A DNA stretch of 64,000 bases, from NCBI RefSeq assembly GCF_024213665.1, contig NZ_JANAVP010000018.1, positions 62,001 to 126,000 on the forward strand. Direction: 5' to 3'. The DNA is from Streptomyces sp. A3M-1-3 (GTDB lineage Bacteria > Actinomycetota > Actinomycetes > Streptomycetales > Streptomycetaceae). Position 1 is the first letter of the stretch. The number at the start of each line of letters is the position of its first letter. Below the pieces are notes generated by a model, which saw only the letters and a program-made list of their open reading frames with translations, was not told the origin of the DNA and did no database searches. The position numbers were made by a program, and so were the translations under genes. Shown piece after piece: positions 24,319-32,146 of the stretch.

Positions 24319-26036
24319 CTCTCCCCCCAGGGAAGCGGGTTGCCGCGAACGCGGTGGCGGGCGCGGGCGTAACCGAGCGGCCCGTAGAGCATGCCCCTGC
24401 GCTCCAGCCGGGAGAGGCTGCGCGGCCAGGGGTACGCCTGCGCGCCGTGCTCGCCGGGCACGGGCTCGGCGTGCGCCTGGGGAGCCTCGCGGTGGGCGGT
24501 CATGGCGCGGGCGTGCGCGAGGCCGCGGGGCAGCCGGGCGAGCAGCGCGGGCAGCAGGGCGGGGCGGCGGACCAGGATGGCGGTGAGGAAGGCCGTGAGC
24601 CCGGCCCCGTACCCGTACGCCTGGTTCTCGAGGTCCTGCCAGGTCTCCCGGTGGTGGTGCCAGACCAGCGCCTCGGGCGTGTAGCGCAGCCGGTGGCCCG
24701 CGGCGAGGATCCGTACGAACGCGTACAGGTCGTCGCCGCCCCTGGCCGGCGTGCCGGTGCCGGTGGCGGGGTCGAAGCCGCCGACGGCCCGGAGGGCATC
24801 CGCCCGGAAGGCCATGTTGGCGCCGGAGCCGAAACTCCCCGCCGTGAACGGGAACAGCGGCTCGTCGGCGGGTGGGCGGCGCGGATCGTACGTACGCGCC
24901 GCGAAGCCCTTCGCGAAGCCGCCGTGGCTCTCCAGCAGCACCTGGGCGCGGGTGCGCAGCTGGGCGGGCAGGATGAGTCCGGTGACACAGGCGAGGCCCG
25001 GATCGGCCGCGAAGGGCGTGGTCAGGGCGCTGAGCCAGTGCGGGTCGGCGACCACGTCGTCGTCGGTGAAGGCGAGCACCTCGCCGCCCGCGGAGGCGAC
25101 ACCCCGGTTGTGCGCGACGGCGAGCCCGGGCACGGACTCCCGGACGTACCGGACCCGGTGGGCGTACACCGTCTCGACGAGGTCCCGGGTCGCGGTGGTG
25201 ACGGGCGCGTTGTCGACGACGACGATCTCGAAGTCCGGATGATCCTGCCCGAGCAGCGAGTCGAGGGCACGGCCCAGCTGGGCACTTCGCTCCCGGGTGG
25301 CGACGACGACGGTTACGCGGGGCGGCGGCTGCGAACCACCGACGTCCACCCGCCCGGCCCACCGGGATCCGGCCCCACCGGCTTCGCCGGACGCGGCCGC
25401 GCCGGCTTCGCATCCGACCGGCTCGGCCGCGCCGGCTTCGCCCTCTACGGGCTTCGTCCCGACGGACTCGCCTCCTGCGGACTCGGCCCCCACGGCTTCG
25501 CATCCGACAGACTCGGCCGCGCCGGCTTCGCATCCGACCGGCTCGGCCGCGTCGGCTTCGCCCTCTACGGGCCTTGTCCCGACGGACTCGGCCCCCACGG
25601 CTCGGGCTCCGGCGGGCCCTGCTCGCGCCGACCCGGCACCAACCGACTGAGCCCCGGCCCCGCCGTGCCCGGCCCCGAAGGAATCGGTTACCGCGGACTC
25701 GGCCCCGGCCGGTTCTGGCCGGGATCGGCCGTGGTGGGGAGCCTGGCCCGGGGCGGAGCCGGGGGTGGGGCGCTCGGGGGCGGATGCGTCGGGGTCCGGC
25801 GTCGCCGGTTCTTGCCCCGCCAGTTGCGCGGCGGCCGTCTTCGCCAGTGCCTTCGCCGGGTCCTCGCCCGGCGGTACGCGGGTGAGGACCGTGCCCACCG
25901 GGCGGCCGTGCAGCCTGACCAGGGCGTAGACGTCTCCCCCGGTCACCGGCGGGCCGCCCGGGGCCGGGCCGAAGGAGATCACGTCCCCGGGGAGGCCGTC
26001 CAGGTCCAGTTCGGCGACTGCGATGTTCTGCTGCAT
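24315..26036 (-). CDS. GT2 glycosyltransferase with an N-terminal domain and decapeptide-repeat linker
   Basis: A 573-residue protein in three parts. Residues 1-72 form a small domain of unknown function (QQNIAVAELDLDGLPGDVISFGP...). Residues 73-240 are a low-complexity linker with seven tandem ten-residue units at 151-220. Residues 240-480 form a GT2 domain: VTVVVATRERSAQLGRALDSLL, DxD-type AFTDDDVV, GGDDLYAFVRI and a WHHHRE base motif. The tail is Arg/Pro-rich. ATG 26036 has GGGGGAG four bases upstream. It shares an operon with the deacetylase and likely builds the polymer backbone or side chains. Confidence 0.85.
   Translation of the reverse strand: MQQNIAVAELDLDGLPGDVISFGPAPGGPPVTGGDVYALVRLHGRPVGTVLTRVPPGEDPAKALAKTAAAQLAGQEPATPDPDASAPERPTPGSAPGQAPHHGRSRPEPAGAESAVTDSFGAGHGGAGAQSVGAGSARAGPAGARAVGAESVGTRPVEGEADAAEPVGCEAGAAESVGCEAVGAESAGGESVGTKPVEGEAGAAEPVGCEAGAAASGEAGGAGSRWAGRVDVGGSQPPPRVTVVVATRERSAQLGRALDSLLGQDHPDFEIVVVDNAPVTTATRDLVETVYAHRVRYVRESVPGLAVAHNRGVASAGGEVLAFTDDDVVADPHWLSALTTPFAADPGLACVTGLILPAQLRTRAQVLLESHGGFAKGFAARTYDPRRPPADEPLFPFTAGSFGSGANMAFRADALRAVGGFDPATGTGTPARGGDDLYAFVRILAAGHRLRYTPEALVWHHHRETWQDLENQAYGYGAGLTAFLTAILVRRPALLPALLARLPRGLAHARAMTAHREAPQAHAEPVPGEHGAQAYPWPRSLSRLERRGMLYGPLGYARARHRVRGNPLPWGER
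25377..25586 (-). repeat. Coding tandem repeat: seven 30-bp units, 120-bp higher-order period
   Basis: Lies inside the GT2 gene. The protein reads in ten-residue units such as ADAAEPVGCE, AGAAESVGCE, AVGAESAGGE and SVGTKPVEGE. Units 1-3 (25497-25586) recur nearly unchanged as units 5-7, with small base differences, so the array appears to have grown by duplication of a 120-bp block. Several units contain a cysteine followed by glutamate. Confidence 0.85.
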
Positions 26037-26068
26037 CGGACTCCCCCGTGCGGCTGTGGGCCGGCTTG

Positions 26069-27154
26069 TCACTTGCCGCGCAGGCGGGCGGCCCGGTTCA
26101 GGGTCTTCGACGCGAACCTGGCCAGCCGAGGCCGGTCCCGTACGAAACTGTGCGCCCGGCGCGAGGGCTCCCGCCTCAGCCAGTACAAGGCCGCGCCGGG
26201 CCCTGGCCGAACCGCCGCGCCCTCGTGCACCCGCAGTTCGCCGGTCTTGAGCGCGTCCTTGTACTCCGCGGCTCCCCGGCCGAGGTCGAGCATCCCGATG
26301 CCCTCCGCGGCGGCCGCCTCGGCCATCCGGAGGTGAAGGATCAGGCCCGGCGAGAACTTGGCGAACTCCGGGTCGTACGCCGGAAACCAGCAGGACAGCA
26401 CCGTGCGTGAGCGCAGCCCGAAGTGGGCCGCTGCCGGGCGGTCGCCGGCGTACAGCACGGAGAGCACGCCGGAGCAGCCGGGTGCGCGGGTGTCCGCGAG
26501 CAGCCGCACCAGGCGGGCTATCCACTCCTGCGCGAAGCGGTCCTTGCGGCCGGTGCGGCGGTACTGCGCGGACTTCCAGCCCATCAGCGTGCGCAGCGCC
26601 GCCGGGTCGCGCTCGTCGAGCACGAACCGCACTTCGCCCGCCTGCCGGCCGAGCTTGCGCTCCTTCGCCGTGGTGGTCCGGAAGAACTTGGGCGACTGCT
26701 CGCGCAGAACGGCCTCGTACCGCGCGTACCCCCCGCCCACATCGATCACGGGCGAGGCGAAGCCGCGGGCGGCGTGCGGGACGAAGAGCCCCTGGTCCGC
26801 CTCGAGATTGTCGAAGTCCCAGGCGGACAGCGAGCAGGCCCGCAGCAGTTCGCGGGTGTCCAGCCGGAGGCCGGGCCGGAGCACCGCGCCCTGGCAGTCG
26901 GAGACACCGAGGCCGATGGCCCGGCCGTGCCCGAGCGGCCCTTTCTCGTACGGGAAGAACCCGGCCGGCTCGCCGTCCTCCCGCAGCACCGCCACGCGCG
27001 CAGCGGGCCTCACCCGGCCGACGGCCAGGGTGAACTCCGGTTCCATGAACGGATTGGCCGGTGCGTCGGCCTTCGCCCGCAGCTCCCGCCAGGCTTCGAT
27101 GTCGGCTGCGTCAAGCTCCCCGGGCCTGACCACACGGATGCGTACATCGCTCAA
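26069..27154 (-). CDS. GNAT-fold acyltransferase, FemAB/CelD (BcsL) type
   Basis: A 361-residue protein with the double-GNAT layout of CelD/FemAB proteins. Visible blocks are the opening AWRELRAKADAPANPFMEPEF, the central KFFRTTTAKERKLGRQ, and AAHFGLRSRTVLSCWFPAYDPEFAKFSPGLILHLRMAEAAAAEGIGMLDLGRGAAEYK. Relatives acylate polysaccharides or add amino acids to glycans. The start is uncertain: no ATG or GTG is well placed. A TTG at 27154 has a GGGGGG site five bases upstream and gives the family-like N-terminus. Last gene on the left side of the divergent region, upstream of the GT2 gene in the same direction. Confidence 0.78.
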   Translation of the reverse strand: MSDVRIRVVRPGELDAADIEAWRELRAKADAPANPFMEPEFTLAVGRVRPAARVAVLREDGEPAGFFPYEKGPLGHGRAIGLGVSDCQGAVLRPGLRLDTRELLRACSLSAWDFDNLEADQGLFVPHAARGFASPVIDVGGGYARYEAVLREQSPKFFRTTTAKERKLGRQAGEVRFVLDERDPAALRTLMGWKSAQYRRTGRKDRFAQEWIARLVRLLADTRAPGCSGVLSVLYAGDRPAAAHFGLRSRTVLSCWFPAYDPEFAKFSPGLILHLRMAEAAAAEGIGMLDLGRGAAEYKDALKTGELRVHEGAAVRPGPGAALYWLRREPSRRAHSFVRDRPRLARFASKTLNRAARLRGK

Positions 27155-27368
27155 CTCGACCCCCCGGTCTCCCCCATGAGCACGCTGAGAGCGACGGTAC
27201 CGGCCGGTCTCCCGGCACGGTAGGGCGCGGCGCGGATCTCGTGACCGTCCTGTGAACAATGTGTGGCGGGTGGGGGAGGTGGTGCGCACGGGAACGACGC
27301 GTACTTCGTCAGGGTGACAGCGCCGCACATTTATGGCGTCCGCCGCACGTTGCTCTTAGCGTGGACTC

Positions 27369-27665
27369 ATGACAACCCGAGTTCCCATCCGACAGCTGCA
27401 ACAGCACGCCAGCGAACTCATCGACCGCGTGGTCTCCGGCGAGCGTGTGGAGATCACGCGGAACGGGCGTCTGATCGCCGTGCTCGGGCCGCCCGACCCG
27501 GAACAGCGGGTCATGGAGGACCTGGTCCGGACCGGCACCGTGGATCCGGACAACGCTGCCGGTGCCCGCGGCCTCGGCGACTGGGAGCCGTTGCCCGCAC
27601 GGCCGGGCGCCCCTTCGAAGCTCTCCGAGGTGCTGCTGCAGATGCGTGAGGAAGAGGACCGTTGA
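27369..27665 (+). CDS. Phd/YefM-type antitoxin
   Basis: A 98-residue antitoxin. The N-terminus TRVPIRQLQQHASELIDRVVSGERVEITRNGRLIAVLGPP is the Phd/YefM DNA-binding fold; the rest is the toxin-binding tail. There is no Shine-Dalgarno site, and a TAGCGT element ends only six bases before the ATG, so the mRNA may be leaderless. Its stop overlaps the toxin start. Such proteins repress their own promoter together with the toxin. Confidence 0.9.
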   Translation: MTTRVPIRQLQQHASELIDRVVSGERVEITRNGRLIAVLGPPDPEQRVMEDLVRTGTVDPDNAAGARGLGDWEPLPARPGAPSKLSEVLLQMREEEDR

Positions 27666-28063
27666 TCTACCTCGACTCGTGCGCCCTGCTGAAGCTGGTC
27701 CTCCCCGAACCTGAGACCGCAGCCCTGCGCACGTTCCTCTCCGCACGGGCCGCCGAAGGACATGTCACCTCGGCGCTGGCTCAGACAGAGGTGACCCGCA
27801 CTCTCGTCCGCGTCGGTGCCGATCCTGAAGTGGGCGATGCGGCTGAGGAATTGCTCGACCGCCTTCTGCGTATCCGGATCACCGACCCCGTACTGCGAGC
27901 CGCAGGAATGTTCCCGATCCGTCATTTGCGCACGCTCGACGCCATCCATCTGGCCGGCGCCGAGTATCTCGAGCAGGCGCTCACCGCATTCGTCACCTAC
28001 GACAAACGACTGGCCGCGGCGGCCGTGGAACGAGGGCTTCCTGTCGAGGCTCCGGGCGCCTGA
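27662..28063 (+). CDS. PIN-domain toxin (VapC family)
   Basis: A 133-residue PIN ribonuclease. The acidic cluster is present: YLDSCALLKL (first Asp), LAQTEVTRTLV (Glu), LDAIHLAGA (Asp) and FVTYDKRLAAAA (last Asp), so it should be active. The start is TTG at 27662, overlapping the antitoxin TGA in a TTGA; GAGGAAGAGG lies just upstream. A rare TTG start may hold toxin output low. It ends three bases before the convergent hutI end. Confidence 0.9.
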   Translation: MIYLDSCALLKLVLPEPETAALRTFLSARAAEGHVTSALAQTEVTRTLVRVGADPEVGDAAEELLDRLLRIRITDPVLRAAGMFPIRHLRTLDAIHLAGAEYLEQALTAFVTYDKRLAAAAVERGLPVEAPGA

Positions 28064-28066
28064 GGG

Positions 28067-29239
28067 TCAGGCCGTGCGCCTGCCCTTCTGCCAGACCGCC
28101 GTCACCAGGGGGACCCCCGGGCGGTAGGCCAGGTGGACGTGGCTCGGGGCGTCGAGCAGGGCCACGTCGGCGCAGGCGCCGGGGGTGATGCGGCCGATGT
28201 CGGTGCGGCGCAGGGCCGCCGCGCCGCCTGCGGTGGCCGACCAGAGCGCCTCGTCCGGGGTCATGCCCATGTCCCGTACCGCCAGGGCGATGCAGAACGG
28301 CATCGAGCTGGTGAAGGACGAGCCCGGATTGCAGTCCGTGGACAGCGCGACGGTGACGCCCGCGTCGAGCAGGCGGCGGGCGTCGGGCCACTCGGCGCGG
28401 GTGGAGAACTCGGCGCCGGGCAGCAGCGTGGCGACCGTGTTGCCGCTCGCCAGCGCGTCGACGTCCTGCTGCGTCAGGTGCGTGCAGTGGTCGGCGGAGG
28501 CCGCGTCGAGCTCGACCGCGAGCTGAACGCCGGGGCCGTAGCTGAGCTGGTTGGCATGCACCCGGGGGGTCAGGCCCTTGGCCTGGCCGGCGGTGAGGAT
28601 GGCGCGGGCCTGGTCCCCGTCGAAGGCGCCCTTCTCGCAGAAGACGTCCACCCAGCGGGCGTACGGCGCGCAGGCGTCGAGCATCTCGCCGGTGACGAGT
28701 TCCACGTACGCGGCCGGGTCGTCGGCGTAGTCGGGGGAGACGATGTGCGCGCCGAGGTAGGTGACCTCGTCGGTGTGCTCGGCGGCGATCCGGAGGGCGC
28801 GGGCCTCGTCGGAGACGGTCAGCCCGTACCCGGACTTGGTCTCGAAGGTGGTCGTGCCCTGGCGCCGGGCCTCGTGGAGGTAGCGCAGCAGATTGGCTTC
28901 CAGGGCCTCGTCGGAGGCGGCGCGGGTGGCGGCGACGGTGGTGCGGATGCCGCCCGCGGAATAACTGCGTCCGGACATCCGCGCGTTGAACTCGGCCGTG
29001 CGGTCACCTGCGAAGACGAGGTGGGAGTGCGAGTCGACGAAGCCGGGGATAAGGGCCCGGCCGGCTGCGTCGACGGCGTTGTCAGTGGCGGGTGCTTTGC
29101 TTGATTCACCGACCCAGGCGACGCGGTCGCCGTCGATGACGACGGCCGCGTCCTGGATCAGACCGAGGGGGCCTTCACCGAGGGAGGGGTCGTTGGTGAC
29201 CAGACTGGCGATGTTGCTGATGGCGGTGGTCGTCGTCAT
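28067..29239 (-). CDS. hutI: Imidazolonepropionase
   Basis: A 390-residue amidohydrolase that opens the imidazolone ring to give N-formimino-glutamate, the third step of histidine degradation. Metal motif GFVDSHSHLVFAGDRTAEF, substrate region TFETKSGYGLT, HANQLS and the late metal aspartate in LSTDCNPGSS are all seen. The start is uncertain: ATG 29239 and ATG 29260 both lack a good ribosome site, and tandem repeats lie directly upstream. It is the last gene of a hutU-M20-hutF-hutI operon. Confidence 0.95.
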   Translation of the reverse strand: MTTTTAISNIASLVTNDPSLGEGPLGLIQDAAVVIDGDRVAWVGESSKAPATDNAVDAAGRALIPGFVDSHSHLVFAGDRTAEFNARMSGRSYSAGGIRTTVAATRAASDEALEANLLRYLHEARRQGTTTFETKSGYGLTVSDEARALRIAAEHTDEVTYLGAHIVSPDYADDPAAYVELVTGEMLDACAPYARWVDVFCEKGAFDGDQARAILTAGQAKGLTPRVHANQLSYGPGVQLAVELDAASADHCTHLTQQDVDALASGNTVATLLPGAEFSTRAEWPDARRLLDAGVTVALSTDCNPGSSFTSSMPFCIALAVRDMGMTPDEALWSATAGGAAALRRTDIGRITPGACADVALLDAPSHVHLAYRPGVPLVTAVWQKGRRTA

Positions 29240-29261
29240 CGCGGGGGCCGCTTTCGTCATG

Positions 29262-29358
29262 AGGGGTGCCGTGATGGGGAGTGCCGTGGTGGCAGGTGTC
29301 GTGGTGGGGGGTGTCGTGGTGGGGGGTGTCGTCGTGGCGGGTGTCGTGATGGAGGGTG
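29262..29358. repeat. 15-bp tandem repeats between hutF and hutI
   Basis: About six copies of a GGGGGTGTCGTGGTG-like 15-bp unit fill almost the whole 98-119-base gap between the hutF stop and the hutI start. Since 15 is a multiple of three, the frame upstream of hutI stays open and would read as a Thr/Pro-rich string. The repeat may affect coupling between the two genes or make the hutI N-terminus variable in length. Confidence 0.8.
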
Positions 29359-30699
29359 TCAGCCGCGGACGGCTGCGATCGACTCGGCGAGGGCGGCGGG
29401 GACGTCCGGTACGAGCTGGTGGACTCCGTCGCGGACGACATGACGGCCACCCACGACCGTGTGGCGGACATCCGCGGCGGAGGCGGCGAATACGGCGGTC
29501 TCGGCGCCCAGCCGGGGCAGCGGTCCCGCTGTTCTGACCGAGTCCAGGGCGACGGTCGTGAGGTCGGCGAGCGCACCCTGCTCGATGGTGCCCGCGTCGT
29601 CCCAGCCCAGGGCCGCGTGACCGTCGGCCGTGGCGGCGCGGAGGAGGGCTGCCGCGGTCCAGTGGCCGCGGGTGCGGGTGCGCAGGCGCTCGTCGAGTTC
29701 CATCGCGCGTGCCTCTTCGAGCAGGTCGATCACGGCGTGGCTGTCGCTGCCGAGCGACAGCGGGCTGCCGGCCCGCTGGAGGCGGGCCGCGGGGCCGATG
29801 CCGTCGGCCAGGTCCCGTTCGGTGGTGGGGCACATGCAGGTGCCGGTCCTCGTACCGCCGAGGAGCGCGATGTCCTCGTCGGTGAGGTGCGTGCTGTGGA
29901 CGCCCGTCGTGCGGGGGCCGAGGACGCCGTGGTCGGCGAGCAGGCGGGTGGGGGTGCAGCCGTGGGCCGCCAGGCAGGCGTCGTTCTCCGCGGTCTGTTC
30001 GGAGAGGTGGACGTGCAGCGGTGCCCGGCGGGCTTCGGCCCACTGGGCCACGGTGGCCAGCTGCCCGGCGGGCACGGCCCGTACGGAGTGGATGGCCGCG
30101 CCGATGCGGACGTGCTCACTGTCATTGAGGGCGCAGGCGCGCTCGGCCCAGGCGTCGGCCGTGCCGTCGGAGAAGCGCAGCTGCTGCTGGTTGGGACGCT
30201 CCCCGAAGCCTGCCGAAAGGTAAGCGGTGTCGAGCAGGGTGATCCGGATTCCGGCTTCGCCCGCGGCCGCGATCAGTGCCTCGCCCATCGCGTTGGGGTC
30301 GCCGTACGGGATGCCGCCCGGCGCGTGGTGGAGGTAGTGGAACTCGCCGACCGACGTGATCCCGGCCAGCGCCATCTCCGCGTATGTCGCACGCGCCAGC
30401 GCGAAGTAGCCCTCAGGTGTGAGCTTCTGGGCCACGCCGTACATGACCTCGCGCCAGGTCCAGAACGTCCCGGAACCGACCTGGACCGTGCCGCGCAAGG
30501 CGCGGTGGAAGGCGTGAGAGTGGGCGTTGGCCAGGCCCGGGAGGGTCAGACCGAGCAGGACGACGGAGCCGGGCGGCGGTACGTCGACCCCGGTCCGTAC
30601 CTCTACGATCCGGCCGTCCGACACGGCCACCGCCACCGCCGGCTCGACATGGGTGCCGAGCCAGGCGTGCTCCAGCCAGTACGTCGTCGTCACGTGCAC
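29359..30699 (-). CDS. hutF: Formimidoylglutamate deiminase (HutF)
   Basis: A 446-residue amidohydrolase-fold deiminase. Motifs: LTLPGLANAHSHAFHRALRGT (metal HxH), GEFHYLHH, LHVHLSEQTAENDACLAAHG, GVHSTHLTDEDIALL and LGSDSHAVIDLLEEAR. It converts N-formimino-L-glutamate to N-formyl-L-glutamate and ammonia, the five-step branch of histidine breakdown. The GTG at 30699 has GGAAGG six bases upstream; a GTG at 30693 in a GTGA overlap with the previous stop is an alternative. Operon with hutU and hutI. Confidence 0.92.
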   Translation of the reverse strand: MHVTTTYWLEHAWLGTHVEPAVAVAVSDGRIVEVRTGVDVPPPGSVVLLGLTLPGLANAHSHAFHRALRGTVQVGSGTFWTWREVMYGVAQKLTPEGYFALARATYAEMALAGITSVGEFHYLHHAPGGIPYGDPNAMGEALIAAAGEAGIRITLLDTAYLSAGFGERPNQQQLRFSDGTADAWAERACALNDSEHVRIGAAIHSVRAVPAGQLATVAQWAEARRAPLHVHLSEQTAENDACLAAHGCTPTRLLADHGVLGPRTTGVHSTHLTDEDIALLGGTRTGTCMCPTTERDLADGIGPAARLQRAGSPLSLGSDSHAVIDLLEEARAMELDERLRTRTRGHWTAAALLRAATADGHAALGWDDAGTIEQGALADLTTVALDSVRTAGPLPRLGAETAVFAASAADVRHTVVGGRHVVRDGVHQLVPDVPAALAESIAAVRG

Positions 30700-31934
30700 G
30701 CGAGACCTTCCAGTACGTCGGCGAGGGCCAGGACACCGGCGACGCAGTCGTCCTCGCCGGCGAACTCGGCCGGCGAGTGCGAGACACCGGTGGGGTTCCG
30801 CACGAACAGCATGGCGGTCGGGATGGAGCCGGAGAGGATTCCGGCGTCGTGTCCCGCGCCGGTGCCGAGCACCGGGATCCGGCCGCCCATGATCCGGTTC
30901 AGTTCGTCGCGCAGCGCGTGCTCGAACTCGATCACGGGGGTGAACGACTCCCGGGTGACCCGTACGTCGACGCCGTCGCGCTCGCCGCGCTCCGTCGCCG
31001 CCTTCTCGATACCGGCGATGACGGTGTCGAGGGTGCTCTGGTCGGCGGCCCGGGAGTCCAGCCAGCCGCGGACCAGCGACGGGATGGCGTTGACGCCGTT
31101 CGGCTCGACGGAGATCTTGCCGAAGGTGGCCAGCGCTCCGGCGAGCCGGGCTTCCTGGCGGGCGGCGAGGACCGTCGCGGCGTATGTGAGCATCGGGTCG
31201 CGGCGGTCCTCCAGGCGAGTGGTGCCCGCGTGGTTGGCCTCGCCGTGGAAGTCGAACCGCCAGCGGCCGTGCGGCCAGATCGCGGAGGCGATGCCGACCG
31301 GGTCGCCGGAAAGGTCCAGCGCGCGGCCCTGCTCGACGTGCAGCTCGATGAACGCGCCGATACGGGAGAGCCGTTCCGGGTCGGGGCCGATGGCCGCCGG
31401 GTCGTATCCGGCCCGTTCCATGGCCTGCGGCAGGGAGACCCCGTCGCCGTCGCGCAGTTCGTACGCCTTCTCGGGGGTCAGCTGCCCGGCGGTCAGCCGG
31501 GAGCCGACGCAGGCGAGCCCGAACCGCGCGCCCTCCTCGTCACCGAAGTTGGTGAGGGCGAGCGGCCGGGTGAACTCCACTCCCCTGCGGCGGAGTTCAT
31601 CGAGCGCGGCGAAGGAGGACACGACACCGAGCGGCCCGTCGAAGGCGCCGCCGTCGGGTACGGAGTCCAGGTGCGAGCCGGTGACGACCGCGTCCCCGGC
31701 GAGGGGGTCGCCGAGCCAGGCCCACTGGTTGCCGTTGCGGTCGACTTCGTACGTCAGCCCGCGGGCCTCGGCCTGGGCCTTGAACCAGGCCCGGCAGTCG
31801 GCGTCGGCGGCGGTCCAGGCGTACCGCCGGTACCCGCGGGTGTCCGCGTGGCGGCCGATGGGCAGCAAATCCCGCCACATCTCTTGGAAGGAGGAGGAGG
31901 TGTGCCCCTGCCCCGCCCTTTCACCGTTTCCCAC
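30690..31934 (-). CDS. M20-family amidohydrolase (allantoate amidohydrolase/carbamoylase-like)
   Basis: A zinc amidohydrolase of the M20/hydantoinase-carbamoylase group. It shows GSHLDSVPDGGAFDGPLGV, FGDEEGARFG, AFIELHVEQG, GEANHAGTTRLEDRRD and NAIPS. Relatives cut allantoate, N-carbamoyl or N-formyl amino acids. In this hut operon it occupies the place of an N-formylglutamate hydrolase, so that substrate is the best guess. The start is uncertain: GTG 31934 gives a normal 414 residues. A GTG at 32150, in a GTGA overlap with the hutU stop, would add a 72-residue Pro/Ala/Gly-rich tail with two tandem 21-bp repeats. Confidence 0.85.
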   Translation of the reverse strand: MGNGERAGQGHTSSSFQEMWRDLLPIGRHADTRGYRRYAWTAADADCRAWFKAQAEARGLTYEVDRNGNQWAWLGDPLAGDAVVTGSHLDSVPDGGAFDGPLGVVSSFAALDELRRRGVEFTRPLALTNFGDEEGARFGLACVGSRLTAGQLTPEKAYELRDGDGVSLPQAMERAGYDPAAIGPDPERLSRIGAFIELHVEQGRALDLSGDPVGIASAIWPHGRWRFDFHGEANHAGTTRLEDRRDPMLTYAATVLAARQEARLAGALATFGKISVEPNGVNAIPSLVRGWLDSRAADQSTLDTVIAGIEKAATERGERDGVDVRVTRESFTPVIEFEHALRDELNRIMGGRIPVLGTGAGHDAGILSGSIPTAMLFVRNPTGVSHSPAEFAGEDDCVAGVLALADVLEGLACT

Positions 31935-32146
31935 CGCTCCGCCCCGGACCCCGCGAGGATCCGGCGCCCCCAGCGCTCCACCCGGGACGCGGGGCTGCGG
32001 CGCGGTTTCCGGGGCTGGGCGCCCGGGCGCCTCCGGCCGGCCGGGGTGAGCGGCCGCGGGCCTGGGACGGTCGGCGGCTTCGCCAGCCGGGGAGGGGGTG
32101 GCCCCGGCCGGGGAGGGGGTGGCCCCGGCCGGGGTGGCGGGGGTGT

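Noticed and set aside
27369..28063. Toxin-antitoxin pair as the edge of a prophage or integrative element
   Set aside because: No integrase, tRNA attachment site or phage gene nearby; neighbours are core metabolism.
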